DNA from: Henriciella sp.
Lineage (GTDB): Bacteria; Pseudomonadota; Alphaproteobacteria; Caulobacterales; Hyphomonadaceae
Reading direction: 5' to 3'
DNA: 64,000 nt
NCBI GenBank assembly: GCA_013214545.1
Contig: JABSQB010000002.1
Span: forward strand, 131,798-195,797
Shown here: positions 55,292 to 63,844 of the stretch, in pieces
Layout: every line of letters begins with the position of its first letter
How positions within the stretch are numbered: the first letter of the stretch is position 1
Position numbers and translations under genes: made by a program
The notes under the pieces: generated by a model
Database searches by the model: none
What the model was told of the DNA's origin: nothing
Seen by the model: only the letters and a program-made list of their open reading frames with translations

Positions 55292-57799
55292 ATGCCAGAC
55301 ACCTTGTCCCCTCCCTTCTTGCTGCCAGATCGGTTCAGCGACTGGTTTGACGGGCGCGGCTGGGCCCCGCGATCGCATCAGCTCGAATTGACCGAAACAG
55401 CCCTCGGCGGTGAAAGCGCATTGCTGATTGCGCCCACCGGCGGCGGCAAGACTTTGGCGGGCTTTCTGGCGAGCTTGATCGAGCTGTCCAAGAAGAAGCA
55501 GCGCAATTCGGAGCGCCCTGCCCTGCACACGCTCTATATCTCGCCACTCAAGGCGCTCGCGGTCGACGTCGCACGCAACCTCACCAAGCCCGTAGAGGAA
55601 ATGGGTCTCGATATCCGCATTGAGACCCGCACCGGCGACACGCCGTCGCACAAACGACAAAGGCAGCGCAAAACACCGCCTGACATCTTGCTGACCACAC
55701 CGGAACAGCTAGCTTTGTTCATCGCTTCCGATCATGCGGCTGAGTTCTTCGCTGATCTGAAATGCGTCATCATTGATGAGATCCACGCCATCGCGCCGAG
55801 CAAGCGCGGCGACCTGCTCAGCCTTGGCCTCGCAACGCTGGCCAAATGGGCTCCTGCCTGCCGCTTCATTGGCCTGTCGGCGACGGTCCATGATCCGAGC
55901 GTCTTGCAATCCTGGCTCGCCGTTCGGAACGATGCGCCGCGTTTGATCATCGCAGAAGGCGGCGTGCATGCGGACGTCGATATTCTGATCTCGGACGAGC
56001 GCATTCCCTGGTCCGGACACTCCGGCCGCTTTGCTGTCGGCGAGGTCTATGAGCAGATCAAGGCGGCGCGGATGTCGCTGGTCTTCGTCAATACGCGCTC
56101 GCAAGCAGAGCTCCTGTTTCAGGAGCTTTGGAATGTGAACGAAGACGGGTTGCCGATTGCGCTGCATCACGGCTCCCTCGCCAAAGAACAGCGCCGCAAA
56201 GTCGAGGCGGCCATGGCGGCAGGCCAGTTAAAGGCCGTCGTCTGCACCTCGACGCTCGATCTCGGGATCGACTGGGGCGAGGTTGATCTCGTCATTCAGA
56301 TGGGCGCTCCGAAAGGTGCGGCTCGACTGGTCCAAAGGATTGGCCGCGCCAATCACCGCATGGACGAAGCAAGCCAGGCCATGCTGGTGCCCACCAATCG
56401 CTTTGAGGTACTCGAATGCCGCGCCGCTGAAGAGGCAGTTGAAGCCGGCGAGATTGATGGCGAACCGGTGCGCAATGGCGCTTTGGACGTGCTCGCACAG
56501 CACATTATGGGCCGGGCCTGCGGTGAAGGGTTCGGGCTGGAAGACTTGTTCGATGAGGTCAAACAGTCTGCGCCTTATGCTGATCTTGATTGGGAAACCT
56601 ATGAGCGCGTGGTCGATCTGGTGGCGACCGGCGGCTATGCGCTGAAGACCTATGACCGGTTCAAGCGGATCACCCGGCGCCGAGATGGCTTGTGGTCCGC
56701 ACGCACGCCGCGCGATCAGCAACAGCACCGCATGAATGTCGGCGCGATTGTCGAGGCCCAGCATCTCAAAGTGCGTCTGGCGAGCCGTGTTGGGCGCGAG
56801 AAAGCCGGCCAAGCCACTGGCCGCCCTGCCCTGCGCGCAGGCCGAACACTGGGCGAGATCGAAGAATACTTCATCTCCACTCTGACACCCGGCGATACTT
56901 TTCTCTTCGCAGGCGAAATCCTTCGCTTCTTAGGTGTGCAGGATAATGATTGTCTCGTCATGCGTGCACCGGCGGACAGCAATCCGGCGATCCCGAGCTA
57001 TAATGGCGGGAAATTTCCTCTGACCCAGTTCCTCGCCGGGCGCGTGCGCAAGATGATCCACGAGCGGGAGGATTGGCACGCTTTACCGGATCAGGTTCGC
57101 GAATGGTTCGAGATCCAGGACCTGCGGTCCACCATTCCGGCGGCGGACGAACTCCTGATCGAGACCTTCCCGCGCGGACAGCGGCACTTTCTCGCCTGTT
57201 ACCCGTTTGAAGGACGCCTCGCGCATCAAACGCTTGGCATGTTGCTGACTAGGCGCCTGGAGCGCATGGGTGCCAAGCCGCTCGGCTTTGTGGCGTCTGA
57301 ATATGCGATGGCCGTCTGGGCGATGGAACCGATGGGGGAAATCGATCTGGCGGCCCTTTTCGCGCCCGACCTGCTCGGCGATGACCTCGAGGCGTGGCTG
57401 GATGAGGCGGTGTTGATGAAGCGCCACTTTGCGCATTGCGCGCAGATTTCCGGTCTGATCGCGCGGCGGATGCCCGGCAAGGAAAAGACTGGACGGCAAG
57501 TGACCTTCTCAACCGACCTCATCTATGACGTGCTGCGCAGCCACGAGCCGGATCATATCTTGCTACAAGCGGCGCGGCACGACGCAGCGACCGGCTTCCT
57601 CGACATCCGGCGCCTGTCCGACATGTTGGTGCGGGTTCAGGACAAGCTCGTGCACAAGGACCTGCCAAAGATCAGCCCGTTTGCGGTGCCGGTCATGCTC
57701 GAAGTCGGCAAGGAACCGGTCCACGGCGCTAGCGTGGAGGAAGCCATCCTGCGCGAGGCCGAAGCAGATCTGATCGCTGAGGCGATGCAGGTGATCTAG
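55292..57799 (+). CDS. Ligase-associated DEXH-box helicase (Lhr-like)
   Basis: The 835-residue helicase has Walker A A-P-T-G-G-G-K-T near residues 47-54, D-E-I-H at 162-165, motif III LSATVHDP and motif VI LVQRIGRANHRMD, followed by the Lhr core and winged-helix parts (RRRDGLWSARTPRDQQQHRMNVGA). Its size matches the ligase-associated DNA-damage-response helicase group. With the exonuclease at 52 kb it represents two of the four usual partners. The MPE and ATP-dependent ligase genes are not here. Its stop interlocks with rpoN. Confidence 0.92.
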   Translation: MPDTLSPPFLLPDRFSDWFDGRGWAPRSHQLELTETALGGESALLIAPTGGGKTLAGFLASLIELSKKKQRNSERPALHTLYISPLKALAVDVARNLTKPVEEMGLDIRIETRTGDTPSHKRQRQRKTPPDILLTTPEQLALFIASDHAAEFFADLKCVIIDEIHAIAPSKRGDLLSLGLATLAKWAPACRFIGLSATVHDPSVLQSWLAVRNDAPRLIIAEGGVHADVDILISDERIPWSGHSGRFAVGEVYEQIKAARMSLVFVNTRSQAELLFQELWNVNEDGLPIALHHGSLAKEQRRKVEAAMAAGQLKAVVCTSTLDLGIDWGEVDLVIQMGAPKGAARLVQRIGRANHRMDEASQAMLVPTNRFEVLECRAAEEAVEAGEIDGEPVRNGALDVLAQHIMGRACGEGFGLEDLFDEVKQSAPYADLDWETYERVVDLVATGGYALKTYDRFKRITRRRDGLWSARTPRDQQQHRMNVGAIVEAQHLKVRLASRVGREKAGQATGRPALRAGRTLGEIEEYFISTLTPGDTFLFAGEILRFLGVQDNDCLVMRAPADSNPAIPSYNGGKFPLTQFLAGRVRKMIHEREDWHALPDQVREWFEIQDLRSTIPAADELLIETFPRGQRHFLACYPFEGRLAHQTLGMLLTRRLERMGAKPLGFVASEYAMAVWAMEPMGEIDLAALFAPDLLGDDLEAWLDEAVLMKRHFAHCAQISGLIARRMPGKEKTGRQVTFSTDLIYDVLRSHEPDHILLQAARHDAATGFLDIRRLSDMLVRVQDKLVHKDLPKISPFAVPVMLEVGKEPVHGASVEEAILREAEADLIAEAMQVI

Positions 57800-59307
57800 G
57801 CGCTGGCCTTCAGCATCCGGCGACGTTGGACAGAGCTCGGAATGCCCAGGCTTTCACGATACTTTGCAACGGTGCGACGAGCAATCTCAATCCCGAATTC
57901 GGTCAGGATCTCGACGATCTTGTCGTCGGAGAGAACCTTATCGCCCTCTTCGTCGATCAACTGCTTGATGCGATAACGCACGGCTTCTGCCGAGTGGGCC
58001 TCACCCCCGCCTGTAGACGGGATCGCCGCTGAGAAGAAGTATTTCAGCTCAAACAGACCACGCGGCGTGGCCATGTATTTGTTGCTGGTCACACGGCTGA
58101 CCGTCGACTCGTGCATCTCGATCGCATCGGCAACCTGTTTCAGGTTGAGCGGGCGAAGATGCGCCACACCGTGCGCAAAGAACGCGTCCTGCTGGCGAAC
58201 AATCTCGCTCGCAACTTTCAGGATCGTACGGGCGCGCTGGTCGAGTGACTTGATCAGCCAGGTCGCATTGGCGGCACATTCGGAGATGAATTCCTTCTCC
58301 TTGTCGCGCATCGGCAGCGCCGAGACCTCGGCGTAGTAAGCCTTGTCCATCAGGACTCGCGGTAGCGTCTCACTGTTCAGTTCCACCGCGAACATGCCGT
58401 TCGGCATTTCCTTCACGAATACATCCGGCGCGACGGCGATGGTTGCCTCAGTCGCAAAACCAGACGCCGGACGCGGGCTGAGCGTGCGCAGCTCAGCGAT
58501 CATGTCCATGACATCGTCTTTGTCGACGCCGCAAATCTCGCTCAGACCCTTGATGTCATGCTTGGCAACCAGGTGCAGGTTTTCGAGGAAGGTCTGCATG
58601 ACCGGGTCGAGGCGGTCGCGCTCTTTCAGCTGCAGCGCCAGGCACTCAGTCAGATCGCGGGCCATTACGCCGGTTGGATCAAAGCCCTGACAGACCTCCA
58701 GCACGGCCGCAACATTGGCGGGATCAGCGCCCAGAACTTTCGCCGTCTCTTCCAGATCGACTTTGCAGAAGCCGGAATCGTCGGTTTCATCGATGAGCCG
58801 TGCGCCAATCAAGCTGTCCGCCTGGCTGAGGCCAGCCATAGCGAGCTGATCATGCAGATGCTCGTGCAGGGACTTTTCGCTGGTCAGCGAGCCTTCGAAA
58901 TCAAAATCTTCACCGCCGCCGCGGCCAGATCCGACGGACGACCAGTCAGTGCTCGCGGACGGGCCAGATTGGCTGTTCGCCGTGCGGGCTTCGTCAGAGC
59001 CGGTACCGGCTTCATACATATCGCTGTCAGAGGCATCGACCGCGTCGCGAGCATTGCCGATCCCTTCCGAGCCATCCAGCGCCAGCTCGTCGCGGCCCTT
59101 GGATTTGTCGACGTCTCCGTCCAGACCGGTCTCTGCCTGAGCAGCGTTTTCCCCGCGCTCGAGCAACGGATTGCGCTCAATCTCATCAGCAACGAATTCA
59201 GCGAGTTCGATGTTCGACAATTGCAACAGCTTGATGGCCTGCTGCAGTTGCGGCGTCATCACCAGGGATTGCCCCTGGCGCATGTCTAAGCGTTGATAGG
59301 CACTCAT
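57796..59307 (-). CDS. rpoN: RNA polymerase sigma-54 factor
   Basis: The 503-residue sigma factor has region I (QGQSLVMTPQLQQAIKLLQLSNIEL), an acidic region II of about 110 residues, the core-binding region, an HTH, and the RpoN box A-R-R-T-V-A-K-Y-R-E at residues 476-485. It works with activators such as the TacA-like protein at 28.4 kb. It starts 12 bases after the lptB stop, the common lptB-rpoN order; the usual downstream raiA/hpf and ptsN are absent, as the next gene is convergent. Confidence 0.97.
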   Translation of the reverse strand: MSAYQRLDMRQGQSLVMTPQLQQAIKLLQLSNIELAEFVADEIERNPLLERGENAAQAETGLDGDVDKSKGRDELALDGSEGIGNARDAVDASDSDMYEAGTGSDEARTANSQSGPSASTDWSSVGSGRGGGEDFDFEGSLTSEKSLHEHLHDQLAMAGLSQADSLIGARLIDETDDSGFCKVDLEETAKVLGADPANVAAVLEVCQGFDPTGVMARDLTECLALQLKERDRLDPVMQTFLENLHLVAKHDIKGLSEICGVDKDDVMDMIAELRTLSPRPASGFATEATIAVAPDVFVKEMPNGMFAVELNSETLPRVLMDKAYYAEVSALPMRDKEKEFISECAANATWLIKSLDQRARTILKVASEIVRQQDAFFAHGVAHLRPLNLKQVADAIEMHESTVSRVTSNKYMATPRGLFELKYFFSAAIPSTGGGEAHSAEAVRYRIKQLIDEEGDKVLSDDKIVEILTEFGIEIARRTVAKYRESLGIPSSVQRRRMLKASA

Positions 59308-59318
59308 GGTCTCGCCCT

Positions 59319-60053
59319 CTACGCCGCAAATCTCTGGCCGAGATAGACCCGGCGGACATCGTCGTTGTTGAGGACTTCCTGCGGCTGTCCTTCGAACAGC
59401 ACGCTGCCTTCATAAATGATTGAAGCACGATCAACGATTTGAAGCGTCTCGCGAACCTGGTGATCGGTAATCAGAACCCCGAGCCCGCGCTCTTTAAGGT
59501 AACCAACCAGATCGGAAATATCGGAAATAGCCAGCGGATCGATACCGGTAAACGGCTCATCGAGCAGCATGAAAGCCGGACGCGAAGCCAGAGCGCGAGC
59601 AATCTCAACCCGGCGACGTTCACCGCCTGAAAGGCTCGTCGAAGGCTGCTTGCGCAAGTGCGTGATGTGCAGCTCTTCCAGCAGGGAATCGACTTGGTTC
59701 TGACGCTCAGACTTGTCGCGCTCAACCAGTTCAACAACCGCCATAATGTTTTCTTCGACATTCATGCCGCGAAAAATGCTGGCTTCCTGCGGCAGATAAC
59801 CGAGGCCCAGCCGCGCACGCTGATACATCGGCAGCGCGGTGACATCAGCGCCATCGATGCGGATAGATCCGTCATCCGCGCCAATCAGGCCCATGATCAT
59901 GTAAAAACAAGTGGTCTTCCCCGCCCCGTTCGGCCCGAGAAGTCCGACGACTTCGCCCCGCTGTAGACTCAGCGAAACATCATGGACAACCTGACGCTTG
60001 CCAAAAGACTTGGCGAGTCCGGTTGCGACAAGGCCTTGGCCGGTCTGGTCCAT
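59319..60053 (-). CDS. lptB: LPS export ABC ATPase LptB
   Basis: The 244-residue ATPase has Walker A G-P-N-G-A-G-K-T, Q-loop with YLPQEASIFRGMNVEENI, signature S-L-S-G-G-E-R-R-R, Walker B MLLDEPFTGIDPLA and the switch His in LITDHQVRETL. These match LptB, which powers transport of lipopolysaccharide from the inner membrane. It follows lptC and lptA in the usual order, with a 90-base gap to lptA, and precedes rpoN. The membrane partners LptF/LptG are elsewhere. Confidence 0.96.
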   Translation of the reverse strand: MDQTGQGLVATGLAKSFGKRQVVHDVSLSLQRGEVVGLLGPNGAGKTTCFYMIMGLIGADDGSIRIDGADVTALPMYQRARLGLGYLPQEASIFRGMNVEENIMAVVELVERDKSERQNQVDSLLEELHITHLRKQPSTSLSGGERRRVEIARALASRPAFMLLDEPFTGIDPLAISDISDLVGYLKERGLGVLITDHQVRETLQIVDRASIIYEGSVLFEGQPQEVLNNDDVRRVYLGQRFAA

Positions 60054-60143
60054 ATGTTTCAGCTCCCTTTAGTGATCAGCTCTTGGCTTAACCACTTAGA
60101 ATATCAGGCTTAAAATCCGTTTAGACCGAAACAACGAATTTTA

Positions 60144-60665
60144 TCAATTATTGTTCTCGCTGGGCGTGATCACCAGATTTACTTGGCTGTCGCCGCCGTC
60201 CAGCGTCGTCTTCCCGGCTTCAAGTTCCATGACCAGGCGCTCACCCTTGGCCACGTCTTCGCCGCGAATCATGACGACATTGCCAGTCAGCGTTATCGTA
60301 TCGGTTGCAGCCACATAGATACCGAGATCGCCATTCGCCTTCAAATCCGGCGTGACATAGAAGACGTTGCCACGCGCGGTCATGGTGCGAATATCACCGA
60401 AATTGGAGCCTAGGCCGGTGGTCGAGGTGTTACCGCCGCCGCCATATTCAAGCGTCACCACATCAGCGCGCAACCGTGCCGTGCCTTGCGTAATATCCAC
60501 ATTGTCGATCAGAATGACTTTGCGCTCTTTATCGAGCACCTCAGATCGGTCTGCATTGACGCGGATCGGACCGCCTTCACCAGAGACCTGAGCCGCTGCC
60601 GTTCCTAGTGTCATTGTCGCCAGCGTCGAAATAGCCAGTGCGCCTGTGGCAGCCATAATTCTCAT
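60144..60665 (-). CDS. lptA: LPS transport periplasmic protein LptA (OstA-like)
   Basis: The 173-residue protein has a signal peptide (TLGTAAA-Q) and an OstA/LptA jellyroll with GPIRVNADRSEVLDKERKVILIDNVDITQG and repeats of the type LTGNVVMIRGEDVAKGERLVMEL. It forms the periplasmic bridge that carries LPS. It lies 11 bases from lptC and upstream of lptB. The length is normal. Confidence 0.93.
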   Translation of the reverse strand: MRIMAATGALAISTLATMTLGTAAAQVSGEGGPIRVNADRSEVLDKERKVILIDNVDITQGTARLRADVVTLEYGGGGNTSTTGLGSNFGDIRTMTARGNVFYVTPDLKANGDLGIYVAATDTITLTGNVVMIRGEDVAKGERLVMELEAGKTTLDGGDSQVNLVITPSENNN

Positions 60666-60676
60666 CGACTTAGCCT

Positions 60677-61339
60677 CTACTCTTCTACCGTGTCATCCTC
60701 AGCCGCTTCTTGGCCATCAGGATAGATTGTCAGATCGACATTGCCGCGCAAGATCACACGGTCGCCATCATCTTCAATTTCATACGAGTCTGCGCGCACA
60801 TCGCCAAGGGGTCCATTGCCGCTGAGGGGCTCTAATCCTTGCACGCGCCCTTCCTGAACAAACACGCGCGCTGCGGTGGTTGTGAATTCATAGCCATCAG
60901 AATCGCGCACTTGCACCGCCTGGAACAGGTCCAGAAACTCCGCGTTTTGATAGAACACACCGATGGGCGCGCCTACTTCAGTCCCTTTGTCATCCACCAG
61001 GCGCGGATTGACGAGGTCGACAATACTCGAGTCAGCGCGTCGACGACGGGCCTCTGCAGCCGTGATGACGTAGGCTTCCCCGGCAATATTGCGGCCGGTA
61101 AAGCGCGCATTGACCATGGTGATCACCTCATCGGCATCGACCTGGTCAATTTGCTGGCCATTGCTGGACAGCGCTGTTGCCGCGATTGGCCCGATAATCA
61201 CGCCGGCCGAGATCGCTGCGCAGGCAACAAACACGACTCGCAGCCAGCCGACCGTCGCGGACCGGCGGCGCGCTTGTGCCAGCGTCATCTGCCGCTGCGG
61301 CGCCCATTGCGCGAGCATTTCTGTATGCGCTGCATTCAT
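60677..61339 (-). CDS. lptC: LPS export protein LptC
   Basis: The 220-residue bitopic protein has a cytoplasmic N-terminus, one transmembrane helix (WLRVVFVACAAISAGVIIGPI) and a periplasmic beta-jellyroll with NARFTGRNIAGEAYVITAAEARRR and SYEIEDDGDRVILRGNVDLTIY. It links LptBFG to LptA. An acidic tail (EAAEDDTVEE) ends it. It opens the lptC-lptA-lptB-rpoN cluster. Confidence 0.92.
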   Translation of the reverse strand: MNAAHTEMLAQWAPQRQMTLAQARRRSATVGWLRVVFVACAAISAGVIIGPIAATALSSNGQQIDQVDADEVITMVNARFTGRNIAGEAYVITAAEARRRRADSSIVDLVNPRLVDDKGTEVGAPIGVFYQNAEFLDLFQAVQVRDSDGYEFTTTAARVFVQEGRVQGLEPLSGNGPLGDVRADSYEIEDDGDRVILRGNVDLTIYPDGQEAAEDDTVEE

Positions 61340-61406
61340 GCTTTCGTCCTAAGCCAAAAATTGGAGCACGAACAGGGCACTGTCATGACGGATCCGTCAC
61401 ACTCAC

Positions 61407-62021
61407 TCAGCTATGTGCAAAAATATCGGTTTCTTCCCAGCCCATCAGGTCGAGCTCAGCCCGAACCGGCAGGAAATCAAAGCAAGCCTGCGCCAGCGCC
61501 ATGCGCCCTTCGCGCTCGAGCATCGCCATCAGCCCCTCACGAATCTCGTGCAGGTGCAAAACGTCGCTCGCCGCATATTGCAGCTGCTGATCGCTAAGCT
61601 CTGCCGCGCCCCAATCTGATGATTGCTGCGACTTGTCCATATTCGCGCCGATCAGCTCGCGCGTGACATCCTTCAGTCCATGACGGTCTGTATAGGTACG
61701 CGAGAGTTTGGAGGCGATCTTGGTGCACCAGACCGGTGCGCAATCAACGCCCAGCCATTTCTTCATCATCGCAATGTCGAAGCGGGCAAAATGAAAGATT
61801 TTCAGCACCGCCTCATCGCTCAGCAGGTGTTTCAAGTTCGGGCAGTCATAATCGCGCGAAAGTTGCACCACATGTGCCGATCCGTCGCCGGAGGAAATCT
61901 GCACCACGCATAGCGCATCCCGCACAGGATTTAAGCCCATCGCCTCGGTATCAACAGCAACAACCGCCTCGAGATCGAGCCCGCCGGGCAAATCGCCCTT
62001 GTGAAGAGTTATATTGTTCAT
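61407..62021 (-). CDS. rnd: RNase D-like 3'-5' exonuclease
   Basis: The 204-residue protein has the DEDDy set: D and E in V-V-A-V-D-T-E-A-M, D in FHFARFDIAMM, and Tyr and Asp in Q-L-Q-Y-A-A-S-D-V. The HRDC domain of full RNase D is missing, as usual for the short alphaproteobacterial form. It trims RNA 3' ends, likely tRNA precursors. It is 67 bases upstream of lptC on the same strand. Confidence 0.9.
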   Translation of the reverse strand: MNNITLHKGDLPGGLDLEAVVAVDTEAMGLNPVRDALCVVQISSGDGSAHVVQLSRDYDCPNLKHLLSDEAVLKIFHFARFDIAMMKKWLGVDCAPVWCTKIASKLSRTYTDRHGLKDVTRELIGANMDKSQQSSDWGAAELSDQQLQYAASDVLHLHEIREGLMAMLEREGRMALAQACFDFLPVRAELDLMGWEETDIFAHS

Positions 62022-62136
62022 GCCCCGGGAATAGGCCCGGCGTCTCAGCCATGCAAGCCCATCTGCGAAAAGGCTGCACCTGCCAGAATTCGGCGCTTGC
62101 TCTCGATGCGCGAAACAATTAGGGAAATCCCTTCGC

Positions 62137-62227
62137 GGAGAGGTGGCCGAGTGGCTGAAGGCGCTCCCCTGCTAAGGGAGTATACGTGATAAGCGTATCG
62201 AGGGTTCGAATCCCTTCCTCTCCGCCA
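62137..62227 (+). tRNA. tRNA-Ser (anticodon GCU)
   Basis: The acceptor stem GGAGAGG (62137-62143) pairs with CCTCTCC (62217-62223), followed by discriminator G and encoded CCA. The anticodon loop CTGCTAA (62169-62175) is closed by CTCCC/GGGAG, giving anticodon GCT at 62171-62173, for AGC and AGU. The D arm (GGCCGAGTGGCTGAAGGC) and T arm (GAGGGTTCGAATCCCTT) are standard. A long variable arm with TACG/CGTA is typical of serine tRNAs. Confidence 0.97.
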
Positions 62228-62270
62228 CCCAATCCTTAAGCTTCTGGTATCACTGAAATATTTTCTATCG

Positions 62271-62301
62271 AAAGTGTCTAACCCAGTAGGTTAGACACTT
62301 T
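62271..62301 (+). terminator. Terminator after tRNA-Ser
   Basis: AAAGTGTCTAACC and GGTTAGACACTTT form a perfect 13-pair stem with a five-base loop (CAGTA), ending in TTT followed by TGTG. It lies 44 bases beyond the CCA of tRNA-Ser and would end its transcript. The stem is symmetric and could also stop minus-strand transcription. Confidence 0.8.
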
Positions 62302-62527
62302 TGTGTTCTCGGCCTGTGCTCCACACTCCCCATTGCGGCCCGGACGGCGAGCATTCAGAGATTCAAGTTTAGTGTTATAAGTGGCTCCAAATCATCTCCG
62401 ATTATCGGTTGGAGCGTTCGCCATTTCGGTCTTTGCGTACCACCTCGCGAAAGCTATCTCGCCGCAGCTTTAGGACGCTAGTCAGCCTCTATTACTGACT
62501 TCTTACGCTATCGGCCGATCTGTCAAA

Positions 62528-62612
62528 AAGACCCGCCGACCGCTCAGCGCAGACAACGGGTCTTATGGACGGGAGTGCGTCCCCCAAGCGACTGCGGGAG
62601 GAAATGCGTCGC
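62528..62612 (+). other. Series of three consecutive hairpins
   Basis: AAGACCCG with CGGGTCTT (62528-62535, 62557-62564), GGACG with CGTCC (62567-62571, 62578-62582) and GCGAC with GTCGC (62588-62592, 62608-62612) follow each other with short linkers in an otherwise gene-free stretch. They could be part of a structured RNA. No known RNA family is recognised, and no promoter or terminator of its own was found. Confidence 0.3.
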
Positions 62613-62795
62613 CGGACGCGGCTTAAACCATGGTTCGATGACAGAAATATTTACTCCATGGACCTAGGTCTTCGTCAAAAGGACGCTCACCCCCGATTAG
62701 TCTAACCCTTCTTTCAAACGATCAGAGGGGAGTGCTTTACTCCAATGCACACCTTCTTGAATTGCGCTTAAGAAGCCGCTGCATTTCCACATTAG

Positions 62796-63068
62796 CTACG
62801 GCTGTGTTTCCAACGCCTCTACTTTGGCTAACGCCGTCTCTACGACGTTTGCGCGGTAGTCAGGGTCATTCTTTCCCAACTCAAATCCGGATAAGCTTTC
62901 CCACACCTCGAGGGGCAAAACACTCTCGAAATCGCAGCCGCGGATTTTGTGTCGAATCCTCTCAGCGAGCAGGTTCAACTGATCTATCTCATTTTGCCAG
63001 TAGTTTGAGCGAAGCTCCAAGTGCAAGAGCTCGATCAAATCACTTCGAAAACAATCCATGGAATACAT
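62796..63068 (-). CDS. Small unknown protein
   Basis: The 90-residue product (from the ATG at 63068) is mostly helical and acidic, with ELLHLELRSNYWQNEIDQLN and SVLPLEVWESLSGFELG. I do not recognise it. The amino-acid make-up is protein-like, while the overlapping plus-strand frame is rich in Ser, Arg and His as expected of an antisense frame. A GTG at 63122 or an ATG at 63059 are alternative starts. No strong ribosome binding site is seen. Confidence 0.45.
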   Translation of the reverse strand: MYSMDCFRSDLIELLHLELRSNYWQNEIDQLNLLAERIRHKIRGCDFESVLPLEVWESLSGFELGKNDPDYRANVVETALAKVEALETQP

Positions 63069-63158
63069 GGTCGATCCATACTCTAAACCACACGCGTTTG
63101 ACGAGGCACGATAGCAGTTCACATCGGTCTGTATTGTCCAAGCAGTGTGCCGCTAAAG

Positions 63159-63428
63159 TCACTTTTTCTTAGGCTTTGATGTCGTCTTTTTCTTGGCCGG
63201 TGCTTTCTTTGCGGCGGGTTTCTTAGCAGTAACTTTTTTGGGCGCTGGTTTCTTTGCCGCGTCCTTTTTTGACGCCGTCTTCTTAGCAGGTTTCTTTTTA
63301 TCTGGAGCTTGGGTGAGCGCTGATGCTGCTAGCGATTTGATTTCCGCTTTTGTCAGCTTTTCGGGAGACTTGAGCCCTTTGGCAGCGATCGCCGCAATCT
63401 TCTTTGATGTTTTCTCGTTCTTAGACAT
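63159..63428 (-). CDS. Lysine-rich histone H1-like protein
   Basis: The 89-residue protein has a short helical N-terminus (MSKNEKTSKKIAAIAAKGL) followed by a Lys/Ala/Pro-rich tail with repeats of AKK, PKK and KKP through to the end. This composition is that of bacterial histone H1-like proteins that bind DNA non-specifically. The ATG at 63428 follows GAGGTTGA. A longer open frame to the left in reverse would add 141 residues with no protein character and overlap a dehydrogenase fragment. Function is inferred from composition only. Confidence 0.78.
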   Translation of the reverse strand: MSKNEKTSKKIAAIAAKGLKSPEKLTKAEIKSLAASALTQAPDKKKPAKKTASKKDAAKKPAPKKVTAKKPAAKKAPAKKKTTSKPKKK

Positions 63429-63444
63429 CTCAACCTCGTTCTGA

Positions 63445-63792
63445 GTTCTGTTCTTCTTGGAATTCAACACTCTAGCGAGTCTGCGAGGAAATGCCAGATA
63501 CGGTATCTTCGCGAAAATAGAGCGCGGAAGTTTGGTGATAGATGTAGAACGAGGCGGATTGCTGGATGAATGGGCCTTCTTTGAAGCGTTGAAAAACGGC
63601 GCTCTAGCGCAAGCATATTTTGATGTCGTTCGCATGGATCCGTTGCCGAATGTGAGCCGAATTCGGCCCCATCGAAATATCATGCTGACAACGCATATTT
63701 CAGCACTAGAGACCGGATCGGGCCTTCGAACTGATAAAATTTTCTTCGAAAACCCACAGCATTTTCTGGAGGATAAGCCGTTAAAAAAATAG
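63445..63792 (+). pseudogene. Fragment of a D-isomer-specific 2-hydroxyacid dehydrogenase
   Basis: The open frame of about 115 codons resembles the C-terminal part of the NAD-binding domain: I-E-R-G-S-L-V-I-D-V-E-R-G-G-L-L-D-E (normally INVARGGLVDE), then FEALKNGALAQAYFDVV, HRNIMLTTHISA and FFENPQHFLEDKPL at the end. The N-terminal half of the enzyme, with the G-x-G-x-x-G motif, is missing and the frame is closed upstream by TGA at 63442. The first homologous codons are also worn. It is a relic of a gene, facing away from the histone-like gene. Confidence 0.75.
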
Positions 63793-63844
63793 GATGGATA
63801 CGGATGAATTTCCCAGTTTGTCACAAATGTGTCATAATGGGTGA

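Larger units (their letters stand above)
62228..62795. other. Stretch without a recognisable gene after tRNA-Ser
   Basis: About 570 bases with no supported protein gene. It holds the terminator at 62271-62301, a series of hairpins at 62528-62612, and a perfect ten-base palindrome GACCTAGGTC at 62661-62670. All six frames are broken by stops or lack coding character. It may be the remnant end of an element inserted at the tRNA. Confidence 0.6.

Noticed and set aside
62500-62730. tmRNA, 6S RNA or RNase P RNA in the gene-free stretch
   Set aside because: None of the conserved cores was found (no peptide tag codons, no RNase P or SRP motif); left only as a possible structured segment.
62732-63172. 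A plus-strand frame of 146 codons over the small unknown minus-strand gene
   Set aside because: Rich in Ser, Arg, His and Leu without any pattern; the minus frame is more protein-like.
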